Shown here: piece by piece, positions 33,901-44,900 of the stretch
Layout of the letters: every line of letters begins with the position of its first letter
Position numbering within the stretch: the first letter of the stretch is position 1
Assembly (NCBI GenBank): GCA_019925795.1
Contig: CM034305.1
Span: 67,754,573 to 67,818,572 of the forward strand
Origin: Dendrobium chrysotoxum
Lineage: Eukaryota > Streptophyta > Magnoliopsida > Asparagales > Orchidaceae
Length of the DNA: 64,000 nt
Direction of reading: 5' to 3'
The notes under the pieces: generated by a model
The model's input: only the letters and a program-made list of their open reading frames with translations
Told to the model about the DNA's origin: nothing
Database searches by the model: none
Position numbers and translations under genes: made by a program

Positions 33901-36900
33901 CCCGACATGGTAAAGATGGAAGAACCAACCTCTTTTATAAAATTGGAAAGAAAATATGGGATGTTGTCCAAGAGATCAACTGTAATTTAGAAAATACAAC
34001 CCAAATTTTGAAAATTAGATGTAAAATTAGAAATGCTTGACAATGTAAAAACTCTGTCACCAAATACTACCGAGTTTTTGTTGGAAATGGATCTATTCTA
34101 TAAAGTCAAATAGAGTTGTTTCGAGCGATGAAGAAAATATAGAAATATATTGAAGAAAGAATGAGTGTCTGATTTTTTTTTTTTCAAGAGCTGCTCTAGA
34201 TGAAATTTGAGGAAGATTACTTGAAATGAAACCTTTTTTGTTATTCATGTCTTCTTTGTTTATGTAAGGAGAGAAGAAAGTAGATGATTGATAATGAAGA
34301 GTCAAACACCAAACTTATTAGATATCAAAAGATCGACACTCACTAGTTCCAAGACATGCTTGATCCACAACTATGGTTGCCATCACGAAGTGTGGAGGTC
34401 GAAGCTCTCAAGTCAAAGAAAAGGTATAGTAGCACTACCGCAATTCATATCACAACGTGATCAGTGTTGGGAGATACGTTATAAACTAGAAATTTGATAG
34501 CCTTAAATCCAGAAAGGGGTCGAGCTAGATAACTCATATTGATGAAATAGAGATAACTAAGTTTCTATGTTTCACTTTTGAACACATGTAGACACTTTGC
34601 CAACTATTTAATCAACCAAAGAAAAAGAATGAAGGTGAGGCTCAAGGCACAAAAAAGTCTATGTTTGCTTGACATGGTAATGCAAGTTATTCCTTACTCT
34701 AAAAAATCGAAACATGTTGGATTATTGACATATGCGCATTAGATCATATGATGGGTTCCCTCCAATCATTTGAAACTTACACTAAGATTGATCACCCTAT
34801 TGATATTTGAGTGACTAATGATAATAAATCTTTAACAGTGGTATGAGGAAAGGTTTGCTTATGAGGTCTACTATTGAAGTATGTTTTAAAGAATTCAACT
34901 GCTCATCCAAAGTGAAATTCTTTTGCATGTTTAAGTTAATTTACCCTTATTATTCGTTAGTATGTTGGCTAAATGTATGAAATGTAAAGTAACTTATATC
35001 TTCTCTTATTGTAATTTTCAGGTTCAACTTTCGGGAAAGTTTATTGACAGCACTAATGAAAAGAATGGGTTATACCATCTTATCACCAACAAAACTCCTC
35101 ATAATCTCCATAATACCATGGGTCTCTCCGCGCTCAAACTCCAAATTATGTTATGATATAAGTGTATAGGACATTCTCATTTCTCCTTTCAAAAAAATTT
35201 TGTAATAAAATTATTCTCTCTTTCACCCCCCTTGTGTCTTTGGCTTTTTTGTAATAATAAAATTAAGCCAAAGCTAAGATGAAAGTTATTTAGAAATATT
35301 TTGACAAAATAGGATTAGCGCAACAATTTAGCTATAAATATGAATGAATGATGATTTATGATTGAATATCGAGCCCAAATGGCATGAATTAGGGGTGTAA
35401 GTGAGCCAAGTGGTCTTAGCTTGTTGTCTCGATTAGAAACTCTAAATGCATTTTTTTCCTCATTTTTTTTTTAATTTTTAAACTCAGTTTCCCCGTTTCC
35501 CGCTACTTTCTAGCACTCATGTTGCTAAACCTATCGATGCATTCTACAACAAACTCCTGCCGCGATTTCTGTTGGACTAATCGATGTCTTCTATAATGAA
35601 CAACAAATCTCAGTGATGACTTCTACTGGGCATGTTGATGCCTTCTACAACAAAGTCCAACCACAAACTTTTGCCACTGGACCCGTTGATGCCTTCTATG
35701 GTCTTATCGCTTCATTTTCCTGTGTAGGTCTTGACGTCATGTCGCTGCATCCTCCAACGATCTATCATCACTTCCTCCTCCAACGAGCTATTGTCGCTGC
35801 CATTCTCTAGCGTGATCCCAAGCAAGCTGCCTCGTTGTGTCCTCCAGCGAGGTCACAAGGCTCCCTAGCCCACTATTTTTCTAGCAAGCTTAGCTCGAGC
35901 TTACTGAAGGAGCTCAAAGAGCTCGAGTTCGAGCCTACCACTAAGTATATAAAGCTGAGCTTAAGCTAGTATTGAATCGAGCTCGATTTGACTCTTTTAC
36001 ACCCCTAACCTGAAGTCATATAACTATTTTCTTACAACAATAGGTTTTCTAAAGATTATTATCCTTAATGGAATAAATTGCATTAATGTTTTCTGCACAT
36101 TGCAATATGTAGTTGCTTGTGTTTATACTTGTTTAGCAATATCGACAAAAATTGAACTCGTTCATATGGATGTAGCTGACACTAGTTCTTTGCAGGTGTT
36201 ATCAAGGATTTAATCAGAGGGGAAATGTATTTTGAAGCTGCTGAACTTTCTTGTTATTTTGGGCTAACTGATAGATTCCCCCCTTTGCCTTTGTTGTCAT
36301 CCTGTGTAGCAAAAGTTCTTCAAACTGGAATTCAAGAGCGACAAAAATATCGAGATTTGCCAAAGTCAAAGGTATGATCTATCTTCTTTTACCGCAAATC
36401 ACTGACAACTTTGAAAACTCTGACTGAAGTATCCATGAATTTTGTTACTTTATTTTCTTGCATTTTATCATCTGTAAGCGCTGCTATCATAAGCGGGCAT
36501 AAACTATTCTTAGCATGTTAAATTTACAATAAATAATGTAAATCATCTTATCCAATGCTTATCAGGCTTGGTACATAGTATAAATTTCATTTTCCTTCTT
36601 ATATTTACGCAATCATCTTGAAGTGCAATGACTCAAAATCTTGATATTTATGCCATTTTAAATAATTTTCCTCATTGCATTGTAGCGATTGTTGATTTTT
36701 AATGAAAATTTTAATAAGAAGTTTGAGAACTTTTTGTAGTTAGTACTGATAACTGATAAGAGTATGCACCTTCAGCTGCTATTACGCTCAGTAAACTATA
36801 ATTTCATTATACATTCGAAGCTACTTTTATAATATATTCATCTTTAATTTGTCATAGAACGAAGCCTATATCCGAGAATTAAAATCACTGAGATCAGTTG

Positions 36901-37469
36901 TCAAGTTTCTCAAGGACCACAATTTTGTCGTACGTCAACTCGGTCCTATAAGGCTTACTAAAAGGATTTCTAAATTAGAAAGAATCGTTGAGAAGGCTGA
37001 CAAGCGACTCGAGAACAAGATTCGGAAGAGAAAAGCTGATCATCTTAAGGCCGGCAAGAAATCTAAATCTCAATCCAAAGAATCAGTTCCTTCTACATCA
37101 GAAGCAGCCCAACGCGCTCCTTCACATATGATTCAGGATAAACCAGAGCCAGGATTTCCATCACGGCCTCTATTTCCTGATTCAAAAGTAGAAAATTATA
37201 TTCTTTCAGCAGAAGTTAGTAACACCAGAGATTATCCTTATCTTTGGGAAAGAAAATATCATGACTCTTCAACCGGTTACAGATCTTTGGCCATGGAATA
37301 CTCTTCAGCTCAACATTTCAATCAGCCACAGGCTTCTGTATACGGAAATAGTGGTGGTCGAAATCTGTATCAGTTTGCTGATACTGCCATTCAAGAAGAA
37401 GCACAACTCGCTAAATCCAGTAGATGCAGCAACACTTCTCCATCTGGTTCTAAGTTTGGTCACTACTGA
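18904..37469 (+). CDS. FRIGIDA-family protein, three exons, with 15.8-kb intron 1
   Basis: FRIGIDA proteins are plant nuclear scaffolds. FRI itself promotes FLC transcription, and roles of other family members vary. Exons are 18904-20365, 36196-36371 and 36858-37469, coding 749 aa. The donor G|GTACAA and acceptor TGCAG|GT join in phase 1 to read ERIPG-VIKDLIRGEMYFEA across the first junction, a continuous FRIGIDA-domain sequence. Intron 2 (486 bp) is phase 0. The domain runs from about residue 223 (LPWRTAFPPFLQ) through SWEILCEQKQGKALRKYIEC and LYLACFGIPKEF to CYFGLTDRFPPLPLL. Residues 40-165 are an acidic E-I-E-Q-N repeat, and residues 281-319 hold a second charged repeat. Basic KIRKRKADHLKAGKKSK (about 600-616) is a candidate nuclear signal. 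Without splicing the exon-1 frame would stop at 20388, giving a truncated form. The subclade is not resolved. Confidence 0.93.
19018..19410 (+). repeat. Coding minisatellite encoding Glu-rich (EIEQN) repeats
   Basis: GAG/GAA codons are interrupted about every 8-16 residues by I-E-Q-N or variants (IEQS, IEQI, IEHN), roughly eleven times, within FRIGIDA exon 1. It is in frame throughout. It also creates long but meaningless Ser-rich and Leu-rich open frames on the opposite strand (18841-19673). Confidence 0.9.
20389..22279. other. FRIGIDA intron 1, unassigned first part
   Basis: No exon, element border or RNA gene was recognised. Small frames at 20778, 21539 and 21928 have no family signature. 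Confidence 0.4.
22280..23180 (-). mobile_element. Old RTE-clade LINE relic (reverse-transcriptase part)
   Basis: On the minus strand the pieces run in RT order. YLQMIFIDLEKTNDQ (about 23095-23050) corresponds to the conserved 'FIDLEKAYD' segment. DYIKDHHSVHIVLY (about 22900) replaces the 'GLHQGSALSPYLF' segment. KFKYIGSIIQNIRNMDDDD (about 22590) matches the 'FRYLGSIVQSDGEID' segment seen in the other LINE copies of this window. Stops and frame changes are frequent, so it is old. Confidence 0.6.
23190..26350 (+). mobile_element. RTE-clade LINE, near full length, inactivated
   Basis: A single reading frame runs from about 23267 to 26377, encoding endonuclease then reverse transcriptase. Endonuclease motifs are GTWNIGSLTGK, HETKWIGEKA and FIGGDLNGHVG. 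RT motifs are MKGGKAVGPDDIPS, NYRGIKLMCHTLKLWERV, NQFGFMPGRS and FIGLEKAYDKVP. The C-terminal part includes RMLRWMSGFTLRDR and RLRWFGQIKR. Seven in-frame stops interrupt it (24674, 25460 and 25613 among them) with no frameshift. The RT active-site box reads FAYD instead of FADD, so one catalytic aspartate is lost. The 3' end has the 'gatgttgttgttg' tail typical of the family. It is sense-oriented in FRIGIDA intron 1. Confidence 0.9.
26351..26869. other. FRIGIDA intron 1, unassigned spacer
   Basis: AT-rich sequence between the plus-strand LINE and the minus-strand relic. A part near 26790-26850 ('ctatcccaaatgcact') loosely resembles the arm of the MITE family seen near 51 kb. Confidence 0.3.
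26870..27560 (-). mobile_element. Old RTE-clade LINE relic (linker between endonuclease and RT)
   Basis: On the minus strand the frame at 27182-26979 contains AYINYKKAKSLTKSVVSKTK and AYFDDLYNRPDKK. These match the 'YKEARKESKKAICDAKS..FNDLYNRLDTKE' region of the plus-strand LINE. Together with 22280-23180 it is probably one minus-strand element split by the plus-strand insertion. Confidence 0.6.
27561..28139. other. FRIGIDA intron 1, unassigned
   Basis: This may include the LTR of the Copia relic that follows, but no TG...CA borders or primer-binding site could be fixed. Confidence 0.35.
28140..35160 (+). mobile_element. Ty1/Copia retrotransposon relic with amplified gag segment
   Basis: From about 28200 the translation shows a gag N-terminal region (MAAMDEI, then FQSVMLVIRGRWKAKYLAS). 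The gag core follows (KIWEVVQEIYCNLENTT). The core and nucleocapsid parts repeat eight times. After the array the element continues into a protease remnant near 34710 (WIIDICALDHMMGSLQSF; the catalytic DSG is now DIC) and a pre-integrase segment near 35030 (LSGKFIDSTNEKNGLYHL). Stops are abundant. Integrase, reverse transcriptase and RNase H are missing. It lies sense to FRIGIDA inside intron 1. Borders are approximate. Confidence 0.75.
28456..34680 (+). repeat. Tandem array of eight ~780-bp gag-derived units
   Basis: Units start near 28456, 29246, 29994, 30780, 31558, 32340, 33127 and 33916. Spacing is 748-790 bp, with unit 2 short by a ~35-bp deletion. Each unit contains 'ccaacctctt(c/t)tat', 'gtccaagagatc', a T-run, 'gatgtaaggagagaag' and 'ccacaactatggttgcc'. 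An open frame of about 67 codons ends in RDQCWEI, the last part of a decayed CCHC knuckle. Diagnostic differences define subtypes in the order A-B-C-C-B-C-A-B. A units have 'tttcgagtgatgtag' and 'attgcaaag', B units 'gatgaagaaaatatag' and 'aaaattgga', and C units 'attacaaag' and 'attaattgaaatg'. Confidence 0.9.
35161..35389. other. FRIGIDA intron 1, short spacer
   Basis: AT-rich sequence between the Copia relic and the hAT-like MITE. Nothing further was recognised. Confidence 0.4.
35390..36007. mobile_element. hAT-like MITE, 618 bp
   Basis: Terminal inverted repeats TAGGGGTGTAA and TTTACACCCCTA enclose the element. Flanking 8-mers GCATGAAT and ACCTGAAG agree at only 5 positions, so the target duplication is weak. 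The interior carries a degenerate repeat around 'gatgccttctaca' and subterminal 'gagctcgag' strings. No protein is encoded. It lies 190 bp upstream of the FRIGIDA exon 2 acceptor. Confidence 0.65.
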
Positions 37470-38841
37470 TTCAACCTGGTGGACTTTCTTCTGGCTTTAC
37501 CTTTTTATCTTATTTTATAAGATTATATGTTTTATTATGAGTAGGATGTTTTAATGATAGTGAACTGTAAACCCTTGTAATTCAGGGATGTATGAAAATG
37601 TATTGGTGTTCTTCTGTGGTCCTATCTTGACTTGAAAATTTCACTAAATATATTTTTATTTCTTTGTTGGTGTTATTCATCTCCTGAAAATATTTTTATA
37701 TAACATGTGTTTTCCTTATATTTTCTTAAACAATTTTTTTTTAAAAATTTTTGTCTTGTATGGATTGGCGAGCTGAGGTTGAACACCTTTAATTTGATTT
37801 TGAGCTTAATTAATTAATCGAGTTGGAGTCTGATCGTAACTTTAGTTTTATGTGTTCGAATGAGCTCTCGAGCATAAGCTAATTTCATAAAAAATAAAAA
37901 AATAAAAGATAATTTCATAAAAAATAAAAAAAATAAAAGACAATGACAAATCAATTGAGTTAAAGAAGAGAGATTGAATTTCTAATATATATTTTAATAA
38001 TTTTATAAAAAAATTATTGAATTTTAATATATTTTGAGTGTATTCTATATATAAATGAGCATGCAAGCATGTATCAGCTTAATCATGCCTTTCTATTTCA
38101 ATCTTATTAATGCATTACCCTAACAATCTTCATTGTGATTGTCTTTTTCTTACTAAGACCCTTTTAATGTGCTGCCCTAACTATCTCTTTCAAAACAATC
38201 CTATTAAATTTTTCAAGGAGATTTTCAGAAATAAAAAAAAATGATGATATAACGCATTGATATCCCATTGAAGTTGGCGAGAAATTCTTCTATGCGGAGT
38301 CCGGACAAAATAATCGTTTAGATTATTACATATTTATTGAATATTTATCGTGTATTTATCAAATATTTGGAGATTATTTATAAATATTCAACAAATATTA
38401 AGTAAATCAATAAATACTCATAAAATATTTAATAAATATTCATAAAATATTCAATAATACTCATAATTAAATATTTAGAAATACGCAACACATATTTAAC
38501 AAATTCATAATAAATTTTGACGAATTTCTCGAAATTATCAGCATGCGAAGATGTGACAAGATTGACAACGTGCGCGAATGTGATATTGGGATTGAAACTA
38601 AAGGGGGTGTGAAGGCACGACATATATGATGCATTTTTTATTAATATTTTAATTTTTAATGTCACATGAGTAAATAATAAAAGTTAGAGGATCAACGTGT
38701 AAATTGAAAATTTAGGGGCGTTCGACCACTTTTTGACCAAAGCCATGAGGCATTTGCTTGCGTTAGCGAGGTTAGGTTGGTAGTTGGAGAATGCTTTCCT
38801 TTCGTTCACTGAAACGAGATGAATGAAAAATCCATCATAAA

Positions 38842-38889
<48 letters not shown>

Positions 38890-38978
38890 GAAGCAGAAGG
38901 CTAATCAGAGCTTCTACGCTACTTTTACATCTCTAATCTCTTCTTCTGCTCCAATCGGATAGAGTTGCTAAACTGTTG
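37470..38978. other. Intergenic between FRIGIDA and RAD52-2 genes
   Basis: The first 150 bp are presumably FRIGIDA 3'UTR. A 32-bp segment ('taatttcataaaaaataaaa') is tandemly duplicated near 37880-37945. The stretch 38325-38520 is a run of degenerate 'aataaatattca' repeats. The last part holds the RAD52-2 promoter and 5'UTR. No gene was recognised. Confidence 0.5.
38842..38888. repeat. (TG)n(GA)n microsatellite in the RAD52-2 5' region
   Basis: Five TG units are followed by about nineteen GA units, ending 90 bp upstream of the RAD52-2 ATG. It is probably in the core promoter or 5'UTR, where GA tracts are common in plants. Confidence 0.9.
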
Positions 38979-41900
38979 ATGGAGACGGCAAACGCCGTAT
39001 TTTTTGGCGCTAACTTGGCTATCCCGGCGGCATCGCGAGTTTCTCGTCCACGGGGGAGGATCGGATTTGAGGGCGGCCGGAGGAAATGTATGGCTATGGC
39101 CTCGCTTGAAAAGAATGCGGGAACTGGCGGAGGGAGTAATGGGAAGAAGGTTAGTGTGCCTAACTCCAACTACGTTGTGCCGCTCGACATGGCGGCGGCG
39201 GGTTTAACTCGCCCCCTCAACGAGATCCTGCGAGACCTGAACAAGAGGGTACCGGACAAGATCATCAATCCTGTGGACAACTCCATTCCCTGGTACGCCA
39301 TTCTTAACTCGCGGACTTTTGATTATTTTGTCGATCGATCGGCTTTTGTTATTCTAGATCGGGTATGATCGCTTGTTGATCAGTTGAATGAGTGATTTGT
39401 AGATTCTATTTTTTTGTTATGGATCTCGGGTTATGGAAGCTTTTTACTGTTCTTCTGCTGCTTCGAACTAGATTGTGTTCTTTGATCTGTGCTAGGATTG
39501 ATGAAGCTGAAGATATTGCACGATGCTAGTGGATAGCAGGAGTAAACTCACTTCTGTTTGTTGGGGCATTTGAGGAACATGACGTGGTCACTAATTTTTG
39601 AACTGTTAAGTCTTGATTGTTTAAACGTCTGCATGTTTCTGGAAAGGTAGGTTCTGTGTAAATGAGGAATAAGCAGAGTGAATTCTTTATGTCGGCGAGG
39701 TGAAAATCCTGATGTTGAAGGAAAAATTCAGAAATTTTGAAGAAGAAAAGTTGTAATCAACGTTTGTGCGGGGTAACTTTTGGTTTGGAAAGTAGGTAAG
39801 AGGAAATGAGTTGCTTGATTTACATGCTAATGTGCTTGGAAATGGCCGGCCATGAGTTGCTAAAGTTTCTTTTCTCCGTTTTATTAATCATGGGGGTGCT
39901 ACAACCATTGGGCGAATTAGGATGAGCTGAATTTAAACATTAATGCAGCCGGTGGAGCATATGTGAATGTTGGAGAATCATGAAAGGATCATAAGACTAG
40001 GACATGATGGAAGGTCTCTTTTCAGGATAGAAATCACCTTTTCTTTTAAATGGTATTACGGAGAATGATTTAGTGATAAACGGAGCAACCTTTAATGACA
40101 TGGATATCAGGCCTAATTTAAACGTGATTTCACCTTTCAAAAAAGATTTTACACATTAAATAAAAGGGTGATTTATATACATACCATCTAATACATCCAT
40201 ATTTACGTATCTTACGCCTAATTTTTTTTAATTTGTATAATACCTAAAATATTTTAACACTTAAAAATTAAAATACACCCTTTCTTTTATCTCCATGGCC
40301 TGCCAGAGATTATTGTGCCCAATCTTCGTTAGCTACACGCATGTGAACTTTCTTCCCACCCTCGACAGGTGTGTGAGCCTCTCCCTCCTATGCGATTTTG
40401 CTTGCTCTCTTTCCATCGCTCATGGAACGAGAAGACTGAAGCTTATTGTCATTATAAAAGTTCTTTAAAATCAAGTGAGGTAAATTCTTATGCCTAATTT
40501 TGAAGCTAAAATTTTTACCGGAAAGAGATGTGACTTTGGGTAAATTCCTGCCCTTACTTTTAAATCAACCATTCTTTCAATCCTTATGCATGCTTTTAAA
40601 ATTAAGAAGGAAATATCTTTTGGATAGGAGAATAATTGTTGGAATTTATCAATGAGAGGCAATGAAGTTGAAGGGGGGTGAGTTCACCTGCTAGAGCAGG
40701 TGTTGCACTGAGTTCGCCTGCATGGAGCTACCGGAGGATTCGACGGAGTAGTCTCCCATAGGGTTAAGGGAGTAATGGAAGAATATATTTGAGATGTTAA
40801 AGAGTTTTAGGTGTTAGATATATAAATATAGACGTAATAGGTGGTATGCATGTAAATCCCCTTAAATAAAATTGATGGACTTATAATCAGAAAACATGAT
40901 TTGCTTGCTTTTTAGTAGGATGGTCAAAGTTTATGTGCTTCATGGCATCAGATGCAATTCCTCTGTAACCTGTTGTCTTTCTCCAATTGTAAATGGAAGT
41001 CTTTCCTCTTCATATTTGCATTCTTTCCTCTCATCTTTGTTCCAAAATTTAAGAGTTTGCAGAATTCAGCTTAAATTAACTTTGAAGTGCTGTGTTCTGT
41101 AAAAGCTTTGGCATCTTCTATGTGGAAGGTATTGATGATTCCTAACTCCTGAACATTTCAGGGCCTACCTCCTCAAGCAATTGATTATTTTATTGTCCAG
41201 TTGGAAGGGCTCATCATATATGGTCTATTATTAGTTTCTCCTGGTAAAAATGTAGTTTCATTTACAATTGGTCTCAACTTGTACTTTATTTTTGGTATGT
41301 AGGTATCATGCGAACAGAATGCTGAGCTTCTACGCCCCAGGTACAGTTATCAATCTATATACATGAATTGAATCATACTGCTGTTTGTCATTATATTTAA
41401 TATATCCTTTTGGAGCATTGTTGTAATCTTTTCGCCATGTTCTTATTCTGAATTAGAGACTATGATGTATAGTTTTTCTTCTTGTGGACATTCTGCATTT
41501 GCAAGTTTTATAAGTTTCAATCATATATCTGCATTTGCAAGTGTTATAAGTTTCAATCATATGTCATTGTAAATACTGATGTAATTGTCAGGTTATTAGG
41601 ATGATCCTTTCAACAATGTTGCTGTGTGCATTTCCTAATGGATAATCTATAAATGGACCTTCCATCTGGAATGATTATTGCAAGACATGTAAACAATCAT
41701 GAAGCTTGTAAACCTAAATTTTGTTCCATTCACAATGTTGGAATTAGCAGCAGAACACTCAAAATGTCAGGTGGGAAGGATAATAAATGCATTAATATAG
41801 TTGGATAGGTTGTCCAGATAAATTACCATAAGTTTTCTATATCGGTTTAGAGTGATTCATTTTATTTTCTTTGACAATTGGAAGGTGACTGGTTAACTAG

Positions 41901-44900
41901 TTTAATTTTTATATAAAAATAGTTTTATCGTTAGTTTGGCAATCTTGTCAATCATTAAAGTTTGTTCAAATTTTTACCTTGGGTTGCTTTTGAGATTTTT
42001 AATCAAACAGAAGAACCAAAGTTATCTTATTTATTATTTTTGCAAGGCTGGTGTGGAGAGGTGCGTGATGTTATCTTCTCAGGGAATGGAAGCGTGACGG
42101 TGGTGTACCGCGTTACTATACGAGGATCAGATGGAGAGGTAAAGTTTAATATTGTTTATCGCTTTAAAACCTTGGATATTGTGTAGTACTTAGATTTCAT
42201 TTAAGAAACTCTGATTTTTTCGAATAATGATTGAGCATTGAAATTGTTGAACGTTATTAGTGGGGATCTGTGGCTGTGGATTTGTACTGTGTAGAAGAAC
42301 TACTTCAAAAAACAATGCACATCTAACATTTGATATCTTATGAACACTTTGCAAAACCTATATTTTTAGGTTAGCTCTCGTCTCTTTAAAACCTTAGATA
42401 TTTTGTCGGATGTTAAGCTTTCTTGTACTAAAGATTTTGGTCTACAGTGCTGATCCCCTTTATTTCATTGTCAGAACCTCTTTTGGATATCTAGTGGTGA
42501 TAGAGTTGCAGAGAGAGTGAAGACGGTACTAAGGGATGGCGAGGGAGGGAGGAAGAGGATTTTTTGTGTTGGTGATGCAACACAAGAATTTAGGTTTTGG
42601 TTTATATCAATGTTTTTTAAACTTAAGATTTTATTTACTTTATTAGATAAAATATCTTTATGAATAATATTAGGTTTGAATATGAATTATTGGGATTAAA
42701 TTTAGTTTAGATAGGCTTATATTAGAAATGACATTTTCTTTATTAGATTTAAATGAGAATTTAACTCTTGACATGACACAATGGAGAAAAAGGATTTATG
42801 TAGCCAACCCCACATAGTGGGATGAAGGCTTGATGTTGTTGTTGTTGTAGGCTCTAATTTGAATTTGAATAATTGATCTTATCTATGAGACTTATCTTTA
42901 TAACACTATTTTTATAAAATTGGGATTCAAGAATTGTAATTGATCGTTACAGAATGAATTGAATCAAAGGTATTTTATTAATCTCTTTTATCAATGGATG
43001 GCTATTCTTCTCTCTAATTCTTAGTTCTTCTAGCTTTTATGGTTTGCGTCAATAAAGACAAACAATCCTTGCTCGTTGATTGCAACATTGTGCTCACTTT
43101 GAACCCGACTCCTACAAATCCGTCACATGGCTTCACGTTTGTGACCTTGTTTTGTGCTAGCTTACGTTGAGTTTGTCCTTGCACATGCATTACACAGTCT
43201 CATATGTCTTCCTCTTGTTCTTGACTCGCTGTCCTCTTTCATGCTTGGCAATTACTACAAATCTTGTTTGGCTCATCATTTTTGCATCACATAATTATCA
43301 TCATTTATGTTGCTAAATAGTCACTTCTTCTCCTTCCTTCTATGTGCCCCATAGATGCATCTCTTGTGATTGTCAATATACTCTATCCTTCCATGCATTT
43401 TTTTTTCTTCTATTCGCAGCATCTTTATCGTGTCTTATGTAATGTGTGACCTTGTAATCTTATTCACTACTATAATCTACTTAAAGTGATTGTTCCACTA
43501 TTAGTGATTTGAGTTTCTTTTCTTTCATTTTCATTTGATCTCTCCGTATTAATAATGACATAATTCGTTGATTTAATGATGCAGGAGTTGGGGGCCAATC
43601 TGGTTCAAGTTAACCGGGGCTTCTTTTATGTTCCAATCTCTATACTTAATTTTTTTTCTATAATTTATTGTTCAAAGTGATGGTGAAACAGATGGGGATA
43701 TTATTAGTAGAGTTTGAGTTGGATGGTTGAAGTGGATGAATGCATTAGGCCTATTATGTGATTGAGAAATGCCCCTCAAATTTAAGGAAAAATTCTATAA
43801 GATGGTGGTAAGATCTGCAATGCTTTATGCACGGAATGGTGACCATTAAAAGAGAAGCATAAACTTAAGTTAAGTGCTGCAGAGATGAGGATGCTCAGGT
43901 AGATGAGTGCTTCATTCTTAGAGACAAAATATGAAACGAGTCTATACGTGAAAAGGTTGGAGTAGCTTCAATTGCAAATAAGATTAGAGAGAGTTGGTTG
44001 CCTTAGATGGTTTGGTCACATAAAACTTCAGCCTTCAGATGACCCGGTTAGGAGAGTAAATGTATTAGATTTGAACTATATTAAGAAAGATAGAGGTAGA
44101 CTTAAGAAGAGACTTGGTTTGATAGTATTGGAAATGACCTTTTTTATTAAATTTAAATGAAAATTTGACTCTTAATAGAGCACATTGGAGAAAATAGATT
44201 CATATAGCCGACCCTACGTAGGGATAAAGGCTTGATGTTATTGTTATTGTTGTTTTTTTTTAAATTTTTTTTTGAAATGCTGTTTTTTGTTATTTCCCTC
44301 CTTAAAGGACTCTAGAGGTAGTCTTGTCTTATAAATAAGACTTAGCTCCCCCTCTTGTAATCAGCTTTTGGGTATTAATGAAGAAACTTAGAAACCTTTT
44401 CAGATTTCTCTTCTTCCCTGTATCTTGGTTAAGTCAGGTGGTGGCGTCTTTCCTTTCAATAGCCTCCGACAAGCTGTTTATTCCTCTCCTCTTTATTACC
44501 CTCCACCAAGTGCAGTACCTACTGTCCGCTTCTCTGCAGTGCCTAAGAGGATGTCTAGCTACTGTCTGCTCCTTAGCATACCGCCGAACTGCTATCCACC
44601 TCTTCCCAGACTGCAGAACTACTGTTTCATCTCCCTTCCCAGGCCGCAGTCCTGCTGTCCATTGCCTTCCAAGCTGCAAGAACTGTTGTCCGCCCCTTCC
44701 TAGACCACAGAACTACTGCCCATCTTCCTTCCCAGGCCGCAGACCTGCTGTCCATTTCCTTCCAGGCTGCAAGAGCTGCTGTACGCCCCTTTCCAAGACC
44801 GTAGGTAGTTCGCCAACCTACTGCTTCCTCAAAATTTCTCCTCCACTTCAGGTCCAGTATCATTTGGTATTAGAGCCCGGCAAAGAAATCTCAAGAATGT

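Noticed and set aside
28140..34690. Regularly spaced repeats, considered as a CRISPR-like or gene-family array
   Set aside because: Units are ~780 bp and directly adjacent, without short repeats and spacers, and they translate to decayed Copia gag.
38841..38888. GA/TG tract considered as a telomere-like or regulatory element
   Set aside because: It is a plain dinucleotide microsatellite. A regulatory role cannot be argued from sequence alone.
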